Assembly: GCA_902601455.1 (NCBI GenBank) | Contig: CACKNC010000001.1 | Location: forward strand, 220,240-284,239 | Source: an uncultured Alphaproteobacteria bacterium | GTDB taxonomy: Bacteria; Pseudomonadota; Alphaproteobacteria; HIMB59; GCA-002718135 | Length of the DNA stretch: 64,000 nt | Direction: 5' to 3' | In this document: positions 26,473 to 35,365 of the stretch, in pieces | How positions within the stretch are numbered: the first letter of the stretch is position 1 | Layout: each line of letters starts with the position of its first letter | Program-made: the position numbers and the translations under genes | The notes under the pieces: generated by a model | What the model saw: the letters and a program-made list of their open reading frames with translations, nothing else | Told to the model about the DNA's origin: nothing | Database searches by the model: none

Positions 26473-26688
26473 ATGGCAACTGTAACAAGTTGGGTTGAAA
26501 CTCTTAATGCTGGAGAAACTGTTATATATCCATTCGTGGGCACTGAATGGTTATGGCTTATAATAGCTATAGCCTTTTGGATTGTATGGCATGTTAGATC
26601 GTCAGCAAGTGAAACAGAGGAAAATGATGAATTAGCCTCTAAGGGTAAAGGCTCAGATGATTATAAAAGTAATATTGCCAATTGGTAA
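26473..26688 (+). CDS. Small single-pass membrane protein linked to amtB
   Basis: 71 residues: a short polar start, one hydrophobic helix (EWLWLIIAIAFWIVWHV, about 25-41), and an acidic then Lys/Ser-rich cytoplasmic tail. The ATG has a strong GGAGG Shine-Dalgarno 11 bases after the amtB stop, and the ORF ends 28 bases before a good terminator, so it is the last gene of the amtB transcript. The function is unknown; an Amt-associated stabilising or regulatory peptide is possible, replacing the missing GlnK at this locus. Confidence 0.75.
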   Translation: MATVTSWVETLNAGETVIYPFVGTEWLWLIIAIAFWIVWHVRSSASETEENDELASKGKGSDDYKSNIANW

Positions 26689-26716
26689 TATTAACTTAAA
26701 TTTTTAATATTAGCAG

Positions 26717-26747
26717 AAAGGGCATTGTAAAACATGCCCTTTTTTTA
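26717..26747 (+). terminator. Rho-independent terminator of the amtB operon
   Basis: Stem AAAGGGCAT (26717-26725) paired with ATGCCCTTT (26734-26742), loop TGTAAAAC, followed by a T run to 26747. It lies shortly after the 71-residue membrane protein gene. Clear intrinsic terminator form. Confidence 0.9.
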
Positions 26748-26760
26748 TAACTACATATAA

Positions 26761-26895
26761 ATGAATTCTGAAAACAATAAAAAAAACAAAAGACCTTACA
26801 GAATGATTAATGTAGCATTTCCTCCAGCAAAATACGGTGCTTTTGCAGCAATAATAATTATAATTATCTGCTCATTTTTTTTATTTTTTAAATAA
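26761..26895 (+). CDS. 44-residue membrane mini-protein (missed by the ORF track)
   Basis: The ORF ATG 26761 to TAA 26893-26895 encodes 44 residues: a basic, Asn/Lys-rich start (MNSENNKKNKRPYRMI) and a strong hydrophobic segment (AFAAIIIIIICSFFLFF) ending in Lys. This single-spanning layout is more protein-like than expected by chance. It sits between the amtB terminator and the first DMT permease gene, whose ATG is 7 bases after its stop. No clear Shine-Dalgarno is seen. It is either a real small membrane protein or a chance ORF in AT-rich DNA. Confidence 0.45.
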   Translation: MNSENNKKNKRPYRMINVAFPPAKYGAFAAIIIIIICSFFLFFK

Positions 26896-26902
26896 TTTTT
26901 AT

Positions 26903-27742
26903 ATGAAAGCTGTTATTTTAAATATTTCAGCATGGATGCTATTGCCATTTATGGATGGTATAGCAAAATTTTTAAGTCAGGATATTCATTTTCTGCAAGT
27001 TGTATGGGGCAGGTATTTTTTTATGGCCTTTTTTAGTATTCTTGTTACTTTTATTTTTTTTAAAAAACATTTTAGTTTTCCTAAAGGTATACAAATACAA
27101 ATCTTTAGAAGTGTCTTTTTATTTTTTTCTACAGTATTTTTTTTCTATGCAATTTCAGTTATTTCTTTGGCAGAAGCATTAACTCTTGCCTTTATTTCTC
27201 CTATTATTGCAACAATACTCTCTTTTTTTATATTAAAAGAAAAAGTTGGACCAAGGAGATGGGTGGCAGTAGTTGCTGGTTTTATAGGAGTTTTGTTCGT
27301 TATTAGACCAGGATTTAATGAAATTAATATAGCAACCTTTGCAGCCGTTGGTGCTGGTATCTGTTATGCGTTTTATGTAATTAGTACAAGGAAACTATCT
27401 TCAATTGATAGCCCTATGATGACTTTAATATTTACGGGCTTAACTGGTGCGCTTGTAATTTCACTTCTTGTTCCTTTTTTTTGGACATGGCTTTCTTTAT
27501 CTCAGTGGCTTTTATTAATTTCTCTTGCAGCTATTGGCACTTTGGCTCATTTTTTACTTATTCTTTCGTTAACTTTAGCTGAGGCATCAAAATTAGCACC
27601 ATTATCATACTCAGAAATAATTATGAATGTAATCATAGGTTATTATTTTTTTGGAGACTTTCCAGATCAGTGGATTTGGATAGGGCTTGCTATAATTGTT
27701 GCCAGTGGCGTCTATATTTCGTTAAGAGAATCTAAAATATAA
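26903..27742 (+). CDS. EamA/DMT superfamily transporter
   Basis: 279 residues with about ten hydrophobic segments arranged as two EamA halves (about 5-130 and 145-275). Typical features are the charge pattern around FFKKHFSFPKG and LKEKVGPRRWVAVVAGFIGVLFVIRPG, the latter being the canonical end of the first EamA repeat. It is an inner-membrane drug/metabolite-type exporter or permease of unknown substrate. It is followed 17 bases later by a second member of the family, so the two probably function together or as a pair with related substrates. Confidence 0.85.
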   Translation: MKAVILNISAWMLLPFMDGIAKFLSQDIHFLQVVWGRYFFMAFFSILVTFIFFKKHFSFPKGIQIQIFRSVFLFFSTVFFFYAISVISLAEALTLAFISPIIATILSFFILKEKVGPRRWVAVVAGFIGVLFVIRPGFNEINIATFAAVGAGICYAFYVISTRKLSSIDSPMMTLIFTGLTGALVISLLVPFFWTWLSLSQWLLLISLAAIGTLAHFLLILSLTLAEASKLAPLSYSEIIMNVIIGYYFFGDFPDQWIWIGLAIIVASGVYISLRESKI

Positions 27743-27759
27743 ATTAGTGAGATTTGTAA

Positions 27760-28608
27760 ATGAGTAAAAGTGCAAAAGGGTTGTTGTGGTCATTTTTTGG
27801 TGTCTTAATTCTCAGTCCGGATACTCTTTTAATTCGTTTATTAAATTTATCAGATTTTAGTTTAATATTTTATAGAAGTTTCTTACCAGCAGTAACAATA
27901 TTTTTATTTATTTTTTGGCAGTATAAAAGAGAAACTCTAAAAATATTTGTATTAATTGGACTTCCTGGAATAATTTACGCTATTTTTTATGCAATCACAC
28001 ATATTTGTTTTGTTTACTCAATACAAAATACGTCAGTAGCAAATACATTGGTTATTATTGCTGGAGCACCTATTTTTGCTGCTTTATTCTCAATAATTTT
28101 TCTAAAAGAAAAACCATCTCCTTTTACCTGGGTGATAATTTTTGTTGCTCTTGTTAGTATGTTTGTAATTGGTTGGGGAAGTTATTCATCATCAGGTATT
28201 TTTGGAGATTTAATGGCTCTTATCGTTGCGGTTTTTATGGGTGCAAGCGGTGTACTTGTGAGATACTTTAAAGGAATCGATTTGGTACCAGCTTGTTTTG
28301 TTGGATGTATTCTTGCAGGTTTGTATGCCGTCCCATTTGATATAGAATTTAATTTAAGTTCAATGCAAATTATATACCTTTCTTTGATGTGTTTTATAAT
28401 GTTGCCAATTCCTTTTATTATTATGACAATTGCGCCAAAATATACGCCTGCATATCAAGTTTATTTAATATTTTTACTTGAAAGTGTCTTAGGTACGGCT
28501 TGGGTATGGGTTGTAATAAATGAAGTTCCCTCAATCAATACTATAATAGGCGGTTTAATACTTCTTACTTCGGTATTAATCTACATGATTTTAGAGACGA
28601 GAAAGTAA
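27760..28608 (+). CDS. EamA/DMT superfamily transporter
   Basis: 282 residues, again about ten membrane segments and two EamA repeats. VIIAGAPIFAALFSIIFLKEKPSPFTWV near 96-123 marks the end of the first repeat. It differs in sequence from its upstream neighbour, so it is not a recent duplicate. It precedes a gamma-butyrobetaine-hydroxylase-like gene by 42 bases on the same strand. Transport of a quaternary amine or amino-acid-like compound is conceivable from context only. Confidence 0.85.
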   Translation: MSKSAKGLLWSFFGVLILSPDTLLIRLLNLSDFSLIFYRSFLPAVTIFLFIFWQYKRETLKIFVLIGLPGIIYAIFYAITHICFVYSIQNTSVANTLVIIAGAPIFAALFSIIFLKEKPSPFTWVIIFVALVSMFVIGWGSYSSSGIFGDLMALIVAVFMGASGVLVRYFKGIDLVPACFVGCILAGLYAVPFDIEFNLSSMQIIYLSLMCFIMLPIPFIIMTIAPKYTPAYQVYLIFLLESVLGTAWVWVVINEVPSINTIIGGLILLTSVLIYMILETRK

Positions 28609-28650
28609 AAATTAATTGAAGATTTTTTAAAAAAGAAATATATTTTTTTT

Positions 28651-29742
28651 ATGAAAGTGTTTTTAAATGAGTCAGGCTGTTTGCTATTAGATCATAGTGA
28701 ATTTAAAAATTTTTCTATACATCCTTTATGGCTTCGTGAAAGATTAAATAGTGAAAGATATTTAGATCAAAATAATTATCAAAGATTATATGAGCCCTCA
28801 TTATTAGACTCTAATATTAAGTTTTCAAAATTTTGTGTTGAGAATAATTACTTAAAAGTTGAATTTACTGACAACTCAAAAGGGCGGTTTTTAATCGGCG
28901 ATCTTATAAATGATTTATATTCGAAAGATGTAATACCAAACAAAAAACCATGGAAAAATAATTTTAAAAATTTACCCATTTATGATTTCAAACTATTAAA
29001 TGATGGTGAGAATTTTAAAAAGTTACTTTGTGACTTTCAAAAATTGGGGTTTGTTATAGTTAAAAATACTTCTGTAGAAGAGGGAACAGTTATAAAATTT
29101 GCCGAAATGTTTGGACCAGTTAGAACGACAAACTTTGGTAAACATTTTGATGTAGTATCAAAACCTAACCCCAATGATTTAGCATATACAAGTCTTGGAA
29201 TAAAAGCCCATACAGACAACCCTTATAGAAAGCCAATGCCTGGAATTCAGATACTACACTGTATATCTAATGAGGCAGATGGTGGAGACTCCTCCTTAGT
29301 TGATGGCTTTGCTGTCGCAGAACATTTCAAAAATAATGAATCAGAGATGTATAAGATGCTGACAGAAACAGACGTTTTGTTTAAATTTGTTGATAAGGAT
29401 ATTATTCTTGAGAACTATGGAAAATTAATTGAACTTGATCATAGGGGAAAATATTTACAAAGTAGGTTTAGTGGGAGACTCGATTATGTTCCTTATTTAG
29501 AGCCTTATCAATTACAAAAATTTTATGAAGCAAGAAAAAAACTTTATCACTTATATGAATCAGAAGAATTTGAACTTAATTTTAGATTGGAAAGTGGTAT
29601 GTTGATGATGTTTGATAATATTAGAGTTCTGCATGGTCGAACTGAATATGATGTTAATTCAGGCTTTAGACATTTACAGGGATGTTACATAGATCACGAT
29701 TCAACAGAAGGTAAGTTGAGAAGATTGAGTTCGCCATTATAA
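28651..29742 (+). CDS. Gamma-butyrobetaine hydroxylase-like Fe(II)/2-oxoglutarate dioxygenase
   Basis: 363 residues. The N-terminal part (about 1-90) resembles the DUF971-like domain of gamma-butyrobetaine hydroxylases (IHPLWLRERL near 23-32). The C-terminal TauD-type double-stranded beta-helix carries AHTDNPYR near 186-193 (HxD iron ligands), VLHGR near 327 (distal His) and FRHLQGCY (2-oxoglutarate Arg). Candidate reactions are gamma-butyrobetaine to carnitine, or hydroxylation of a similar trimethylammonium compound such as trimethylaminoethylphosphonate (TmpA is related, but no tmpB is adjacent). The amine-rich surroundings favour a trimethylammonium substrate. Confidence 0.8.
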   Translation: MKVFLNESGCLLLDHSEFKNFSIHPLWLRERLNSERYLDQNNYQRLYEPSLLDSNIKFSKFCVENNYLKVEFTDNSKGRFLIGDLINDLYSKDVIPNKKPWKNNFKNLPIYDFKLLNDGENFKKLLCDFQKLGFVIVKNTSVEEGTVIKFAEMFGPVRTTNFGKHFDVVSKPNPNDLAYTSLGIKAHTDNPYRKPMPGIQILHCISNEADGGDSSLVDGFAVAEHFKNNESEMYKMLTETDVLFKFVDKDIILENYGKLIELDHRGKYLQSRFSGRLDYVPYLEPYQLQKFYEARKKLYHLYESEEFELNFRLESGMLMMFDNIRVLHGRTEYDVNSGFRHLQGCYIDHDSTEGKLRRLSSPL

Positions 29743-29751
29743 AAAAATAAT

Positions 29752-30924
29752 TTATTTAATTATTGGTATTTCTTTTGGAGCCCTTTTAGTAATTAATTCT
29801 GCACCATCTTTACGGATTATAACATTTTCTTCATGCACAATCATTTTTCCATTTGCATATTCCATTCCTGGTTCAATTGTTAAAACCATATTTTCTTTTA
29901 TAATTGTATTATCTCCTGGACGGTGAGATGGTGGCTCAGTTAATTGTAGACCAAGACCATGCCCAAGCCTCCCAACATTATTTCCTACAGTATTTCCATC
30001 AGAAATAATCTTATTCATAGCATTAAATATATCAAAAGTAGATGCTCCTGGTTTTGCTGCATTAATTCCTGCGTCAGTTGCATGCCATAATATCTCATAA
30101 ACTTTTTCTACTTCACTAGTAGTGCTACCAAATGCGAAATTTCTATCAAAATCACAAAAATATCCATCAAAGGTAGAACCGGTATCAATAAATAGGATGT
30201 CTCCATTCTCTATTACTTTATCAGAGGGGCCACAGACAATTTGAGAAACACCTCCTTTCCCAGATATGCCTGGCATAAACGGAACATTATCAGCACCTCT
30301 ATTAATTATATCTATTTTTAATTTATTTACTGCCTCTCTCTCGGTATCACCAATTTTTAATTTAGAGGGAAGATCGTAATAAGCATCACTTGCAATTGAA
30401 CAAATATGTTTAATACGTTCAACTTCAGCATTTGTTTTTATCATGCGCATTTCCCAGATTGCGTCAGATCCATCAACAATATTAGTTTTTACAATCTCTT
30501 TTAATTTAAATAGATCTCTAACAGGCATTCTCATAGCCATTTCTTTTCCAATTTCAGCTCCAATTTGACCATAAGTTTTTTTTAAATCATTAATAGTTGA
30601 TTTTAAAATTGAAATACCCTCATCTTCAGGTCTTGGAGATGGCCAAGTTTTAATATCCTCTAACCAAGTTTTTTTAAATTCAGATTCACCAATCTCTGGC
30701 ACAATTCCAATTGGCTTACCTGAAGCTGGAACAACCACAAACCAAGGTCTTGTTGGGCTTTCCCAAAATTGAGAATCATAGCCTGTAAAATAACGAATAT
30801 TTTGAGGGGTAGTTAATAAGAGACCATCTAATTTATATTGTTGCATAACATCTTGAGCTTTTATTAGACGCTCTTCAAATTCTGGGGTTGAAAAACCTCT
30901 TTCAAGATTAATTTTATTCTGCAT
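29752..30924 (-). CDS. M24 family metallopeptidase/hydrolase (creatinase/prolidase-like)
   Basis: 390 residues: a creatinase N-terminal domain (about 10-150) and a pita-bread M24 domain (about 165-385). All five metal ligands appear present: the Asp pair in FIDTGSTFDGYFCDFDRN, His in GRLGHGLGLQ, and Glu in TIEPGME and HEENV. It would cleave a C-N bond in an Xaa-Pro dipeptide, ectoine derivative or creatine-like substrate; the subgroup often sits in osmolyte catabolic loci. It follows an aldehyde dehydrogenase by 3 bases on the same strand and converges on the dioxygenase gene. A catabolic rather than housekeeping role is likely. Confidence 0.82.
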   Translation of the reverse strand: MQNKINLERGFSTPEFEERLIKAQDVMQQYKLDGLLLTTPQNIRYFTGYDSQFWESPTRPWFVVVPASGKPIGIVPEIGESEFKKTWLEDIKTWPSPRPEDEGISILKSTINDLKKTYGQIGAEIGKEMAMRMPVRDLFKLKEIVKTNIVDGSDAIWEMRMIKTNAEVERIKHICSIASDAYYDLPSKLKIGDTEREAVNKLKIDIINRGADNVPFMPGISGKGGVSQIVCGPSDKVIENGDILFIDTGSTFDGYFCDFDRNFAFGSTTSEVEKVYEILWHATDAGINAAKPGASTFDIFNAMNKIISDGNTVGNNVGRLGHGLGLQLTEPPSHRPGDNTIIKENMVLTIEPGMEYANGKMIVHEENVIIRKDGAELITKRAPKEIPIIK

Positions 30925-30927
30925 GTT

Positions 30928-32403
30928 TTATCTAATATTAAATGGATCAGATAATGGTTTTGTTGATGTGCTGATCCAAGTTGTTTTTGTATTAGAGTAA
31001 TCTTTCATCACTTCTAAACCCGACTCCCTTCCATAACCACTGTTTTTAAAACCACCAAAAGGAGCAACAGGTGAAATTAATCTATAAGTATTAACAAATA
31101 CAATTCCTGCTTGAACTGCTTTAGATACTCTCATGGCTATTCCATTATTTTCAGTAAAGATCCCTGCTGCTAATCCATACCTGTTATCATTCATTAATTT
31201 AATTACTTCTTCTTCATTTTTAAATTTCATAACTGACAATACTGGGCCAAATAATTCATTTTCCGCAGATGGTAGATTATGATTATCACATGCAATAATT
31301 GTGGGTTCAAAATAGAAACCACTTTTAAATTCATTTACTTTTTTACCACCTGTAATTATTTTGCCACCTTGATTTATAGTCTCTTGAATTTTTTCTTGAA
31401 TATTAGTTAATTGATTTAGAGTAGCGAGAGGTCCTAGTTGCGTAGTATTCGATAATGGGTCACCAATTTTTATAGTTTTAGTTCTTTTTTTTAGCTCTTC
31501 TAAATAATCATCATAAATGTCTTCTTGTAAATATAATCTGGATCCTGCAATACAACTTTGACCACCAGCACCAAAAATACTTGCCATAATTCCATTAATT
31601 GCATTGTCTTTCCGTGCATCATTAAACACTACAACAGGACTTTTTCCACCTAGCTCAAGTGATAATTGAGATAAATTTTCTGCAGAATTTTTTACTATAT
31701 GTTTTGCCGTATGCACCCCTCCGGTAAAAGCAATTTTGTTTATCATGGGGTGAGAAGTGAGAGTTTTACTACAAGTATCTGCATAACCTGTGATTATATT
31801 TACAACACCATTCGGTAAGCCAATTGTATGGATAATTTTAGCAAACTCTAAAAGAGGGGTAGGGGCAATTTCAGATGCTTTAATAATAATTGTATTTCCC
31901 ATAGCTAAAGCTGGTGCAAGTTTAACAGCGGTTAGAAACATTTGTGAATTCCATGGAATGACTGCAGCTACAACCCCAAGAGGAACACGAGTAGTAAAAA
32001 CATGCATATCTTCTTTATCTATAGGTAAAGTTGAACCTTCGACTTTATCTACTAATCCTGCATAATAATAATAATACTCAGCTATGTAGTTTGCTTGAAA
32101 TTTTGTTTCTTTATACAATTTACCTGTATTTTTTGTTTCAACCGTTCCAAGTAATTCAGCTTTGTCTTTAATTTGATCACCTATAGCTCTTAAATAATGA
32201 GCTCTTTGATAAGGTAAAATTTTAGACCACTCTCCGTGAAAAGCATTATAAGCTGACTCAACAGCTAAATTTACTTCATATTCTTCAGCAGCAGAAACTT
32301 CTGCAAATTCCTTTTCAGTTGATGGATCAATAGTTTTAAAAGAGCTTCCAGATTTTGACTCAACAAATTCACCATTGATATAATTTTTAAATTTTTGCAT
32401 CAA
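30928..32403 (-). CDS. NAD(P)-dependent aldehyde dehydrogenase
   Basis: 491 residues, the standard ALDH length. LELGGKSPVV near 248-257 holds the general-base Glu and GGQSCIAGSRLY near 281-292 the nucleophilic Cys. PWNSQMFL near 149-156 is the Asn motif. It resembles betaine/gamma-aminobutyraldehyde-type dehydrogenases in general layout, but the substrate cannot be decided. It overlaps the galactokinase stop by 4 bases (ATGA) and is followed by the M24 hydrolase, so galK-aldh-M24 form one minus-strand operon although galK looks functionally unrelated. Confidence 0.88.
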   Translation of the reverse strand: MMQKFKNYINGEFVESKSGSSFKTIDPSTEKEFAEVSAAEEYEVNLAVESAYNAFHGEWSKILPYQRAHYLRAIGDQIKDKAELLGTVETKNTGKLYKETKFQANYIAEYYYYYAGLVDKVEGSTLPIDKEDMHVFTTRVPLGVVAAVIPWNSQMFLTAVKLAPALAMGNTIIIKASEIAPTPLLEFAKIIHTIGLPNGVVNIITGYADTCSKTLTSHPMINKIAFTGGVHTAKHIVKNSAENLSQLSLELGGKSPVVVFNDARKDNAINGIMASIFGAGGQSCIAGSRLYLQEDIYDDYLEELKKRTKTIKIGDPLSNTTQLGPLATLNQLTNIQEKIQETINQGGKIITGGKKVNEFKSGFYFEPTIIACDNHNLPSAENELFGPVLSVMKFKNEEEVIKLMNDNRYGLAAGIFTENNGIAMRVSKAVQAGIVFVNTYRLISPVAPFGGFKNSGYGRESGLEVMKDYSNTKTTWISTSTKPLSDPFNIR

Positions 32404-33467
32404 ACTTCAAAAATATTTTTACTGTCATAAAAATTGTCCATATTTTTTTTCCATTCTTGATAATTATCAGAATGTATAAGAGAGACTGTAAAACCTCCAA
32501 ATCCACCGCCAGTTAATCTTGCTCCCTCTGCACCAGATGATAATGATCTTTCAACAATTTCATCAACATCTTTGGTAGACGCTTCAAAATCTTCTGCATA
32601 CGATTTATGACTATTACTCATTAAATTACCAAATAACTTTATATCTTTATTTAAAATAGCTTCTTTAGCTCTAAGGACTCTATCATTTTCTGTAATTACA
32701 TGTCTTGCTCTTTTTAAGATTAATTCATCATTTATTTTACTTTGATCAAATTGAGAGGGTTTTACAGAACCTAAGTACTCAACATTTAAATATTCTTCAG
32801 CTCTTTTGAGTTGGCTATACCTTTCATTATAAGAGCTATCCCTCAGATTTCTCTGAACTGCCGAATCTACTAAACAAAAAACCCAATCACTTGGCAGATC
32901 TAATAATTCATATTTTAAGCTTAAACAATCTAAGTAAAAAGCTTTATTATTAATACCTATGGAAGAGACCATTTGATCCATAATTCCACCTGAAACACCA
33001 ATGTAATTACGTTCAACTTTTTGAGCTAAAATAGCAATATGTTTATCAGAGTATTGAGTTCCAAAACAATTATTTAATACTTTTAAAATTGCTACACATA
33101 AAGCTGATGAAGATGAAATTCCTCGTCCTATTGGAATAGTTGAGGTTATAAAAATATTTAAGTGTGTATTATGTATATGTTTATTCTCATCATAAAATAC
33201 AAATAAACAACCTTTTACATAATCTATCCAATCATTATTTTTTGATTTTATAAAATCATTAAAATCTTTTTTTTCTTTAAAGTTCTCTGAGTAGACTTGA
33301 TAAACTTTATTTTTATTTTTAGAAATTTGAATAATAGTATTAAAATTAAGCAAGCATGGCATAACATAACCGCCAGTATAATCAGTGTGCTCACCTATTA
33401 AATTTACTCTTGCGTGAGCTTTATTGGTAAATAAACAATCTTCGTTAAATATATCTTTAAAACTCAT
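32400..33467 (-). CDS. galK: Galactokinase (GHMP family)
   Basis: 355 residues. The galactokinase signature ARVNLIGEHTDYTGGYVMP near 19-37, the GHMP ATP motif PIGRGISSSSAL near 112-123, and a C-terminal GGGFGGFTVSLI near 315-326 are all intact. It phosphorylates galactose, or possibly N-acetylgalactosamine or another hexose, with ATP in the cytoplasm. It diverges from the GH20 hexosaminidase across about 25 bases, so the two share a very short promoter region. No galT or galE is in the window, and its context is amino-sugar use, which makes an amino-hexose substrate worth considering. Confidence 0.85.
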   Translation of the reverse strand: MSFKDIFNEDCLFTNKAHARVNLIGEHTDYTGGYVMPCLLNFNTIIQISKNKNKVYQVYSENFKEKKDFNDFIKSKNNDWIDYVKGCLFVFYDENKHIHNTHLNIFITSTIPIGRGISSSSALCVAILKVLNNCFGTQYSDKHIAILAQKVERNYIGVSGGIMDQMVSSIGINNKAFYLDCLSLKYELLDLPSDWVFCLVDSAVQRNLRDSSYNERYSQLKRAEEYLNVEYLGSVKPSQFDQSKINDELILKRARHVITENDRVLRAKEAILNKDIKLFGNLMSNSHKSYAEDFEASTKDVDEIVERSLSSGAEGARLTGGGFGGFTVSLIHSDNYQEWKKNMDNFYDSKNIFEV

Positions 33468-33492
33468 GACTAATTAAATATATAAATTATTG

Positions 33493-35358
33493 ATGATGGA
33501 AATACACTTAATTTTTACTAGAAGTAATCAATTAAAAATTACTATTGCGAATAGTGTCAATCAGCATCTTAGTTTAAAAATTTGTTTCTCTCTTGTTTAC
33601 TCTATTGAAAGTGTAGATGGCGGAACCATTACAAAAAAAGTTGGCAGATATTATGAAATTTTAAGTGAAAAAAGTGAAATTTTTTTAACTCTACAAAAAA
33701 CAAAAATAGGCTCTTATAATCTCTCATGTGGTCCTGAGGGTTTATTTGTCATAGATGATAATGACAAAAGATTAGAATGTTTTATTCACCCTCTTACATT
33801 TGAAAGTCCCATACCTCGTGTCCAATATGCTGAATATAAAGAAAAAATATTAGAGCCTGTAATTCCGTTCCCCTTTTTTTCACGTCTAAAGCAAGAATTT
33901 ATCAAAATTATAAATTTGAAATTTAAAATTCAACCACAAGAACAAGATTTTTTTAAAAATATCAAAAATATTACAGAAGTTTCAAATATAATTTTTAATA
34001 CTGAAAGAGGATACGATATAGTATTTTTAAAACAAAATTTAGAGGCTGAAGAATACAAAATTCTAATTGAGAAAAAATTAATTACCATTAACTACTCTGA
34101 CTATGGGGGAAAGCTTTACTCTATAATAACTTTAGTGCAGCTTGTTAATTTTTATAAATCAGAATTACCTTTAGGATTGATTGAGGATAAACCGACATTA
34201 TCATGGAGAGGAATGCATTTAGATTGTGCCCGACAATTTTATAGCATTGAAAGAATAAAAAGATTGATGGATTACATGTGTTTTTTCAAGTTGAATCGTT
34301 TTCATTGGCATTTAACAGACAACGAAGCTTGGAGAGTTGAATTAGATTGCTACCCTAACTTGACTAATCAAGGAGCTTTCAGAGGTTATAATGAAAAAAT
34401 TCCACCTTTTTATGGAACTGGATATAATAAATCTGGCGGATACTACTCTCGAAGTGAAATAGCAGAGTTAATTGAATATGCAAAACAGCGTAACATTGAA
34501 ATAATGCCAGAGATTGATTTACCTGCGCATTCTTGGACGCTGCTGGAAATAATGCCAGAACTTAGAGACACGAATTCTAATGTAATTTCAGAAGATGTTG
34601 GTAATTATCCAAATAATACAATCAATCCAGCTTTAAAAGAGACACATATTTTTTTAAAAAATATTTTAGAAGAATTAAGTGAGATATTTTCATTTAATAT
34701 AATTCATGTTGGTGTTGATGAAAGGCCAAAAGAGTCTTGGGAAGGATCTCCCAAAGTAATTAAGTATATGCAAGACAATAACATTTCTTCTTTTGATGAA
34801 TTGCAAGATGTTTATATGAATAATATTATTTCAATATTAAAAAAATCAAATAAATTGACAGCTGCTTGGAACGAAGCAGCTTTACCACCTCATAATGACA
34901 TCGGGTCTGCTGGAAGCTCAGGTAAAGTTGATAAATCTTGTATAATATTTGCATGGGAACATGAAGACGTTGGCTTAATGTCTGCAAGGAAAGGTTTTAA
35001 AACTGTTCTTTGTCCTGGTCATAAGACTTATTTTGATATGGCTCATAATAAATCTACTTACGAAAGAGGTATTTGTTGGGCTTCAACCATAGAGGTAAAG
35101 GAGGTCTTTGAATGGAAACCGCTTCAAGATTACAATTCTGAAAATGTAGTTAATATATTGGGGATTCAAGGTCAGCTTTGGTCGGAGACAATTACAAATA
35201 AAGATTATTTTGATTCAATGATTAATCCACGTTTAGCCGCACTTGCTGAGATCGCATGGTGTTCTGAAGCAAAAAGATCATGGGGTCATTTCAGATCATC
35301 TTTGATGAAGAATATGGAATATATGACTAAAATGGGCTGGAAGTTTCACGGATTTTAG
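33493..35358 (+). CDS. Beta-N-acetylhexosaminidase, GH20, apparently cytoplasmic
   Basis: About 621 residues (ATG at 33493 or 33496; the ORF track begins at an upstream TTG). The N-terminal domain (about 1-220) is followed by a GH20 TIM barrel: WRGMHLDCARQFY near 234, LNRFHWHLTDNEAWR near 261, EIDLPAHSW near 338, and the catalytic Asp-Glu pair in IIHVGVDERPKESW near 408-421. No signal peptide is visible, so it probably hydrolyses imported chito-oligosaccharides or glycan fragments inside the cell. It heads an operon with a GlcNAc kinase 7 bases downstream. Confidence 0.88.
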   Translation: MMEIHLIFTRSNQLKITIANSVNQHLSLKICFSLVYSIESVDGGTITKKVGRYYEILSEKSEIFLTLQKTKIGSYNLSCGPEGLFVIDDNDKRLECFIHPLTFESPIPRVQYAEYKEKILEPVIPFPFFSRLKQEFIKIINLKFKIQPQEQDFFKNIKNITEVSNIIFNTERGYDIVFLKQNLEAEEYKILIEKKLITINYSDYGGKLYSIITLVQLVNFYKSELPLGLIEDKPTLSWRGMHLDCARQFYSIERIKRLMDYMCFFKLNRFHWHLTDNEAWRVELDCYPNLTNQGAFRGYNEKIPPFYGTGYNKSGGYYSRSEIAELIEYAKQRNIEIMPEIDLPAHSWTLLEIMPELRDTNSNVISEDVGNYPNNTINPALKETHIFLKNILEELSEIFSFNIIHVGVDERPKESWEGSPKVIKYMQDNNISSFDELQDVYMNNIISILKKSNKLTAAWNEAALPPHNDIGSAGSSGKVDKSCIIFAWEHEDVGLMSARKGFKTVLCPGHKTYFDMAHNKSTYERGICWASTIEVKEVFEWKPLQDYNSENVVNILGIQGQLWSETITNKDYFDSMINPRLAALAEIAWCSEAKRSWGHFRSSLMKNMEYMTKMGWKFHGF

Positions 35359-35365
35359 TTTTAAA

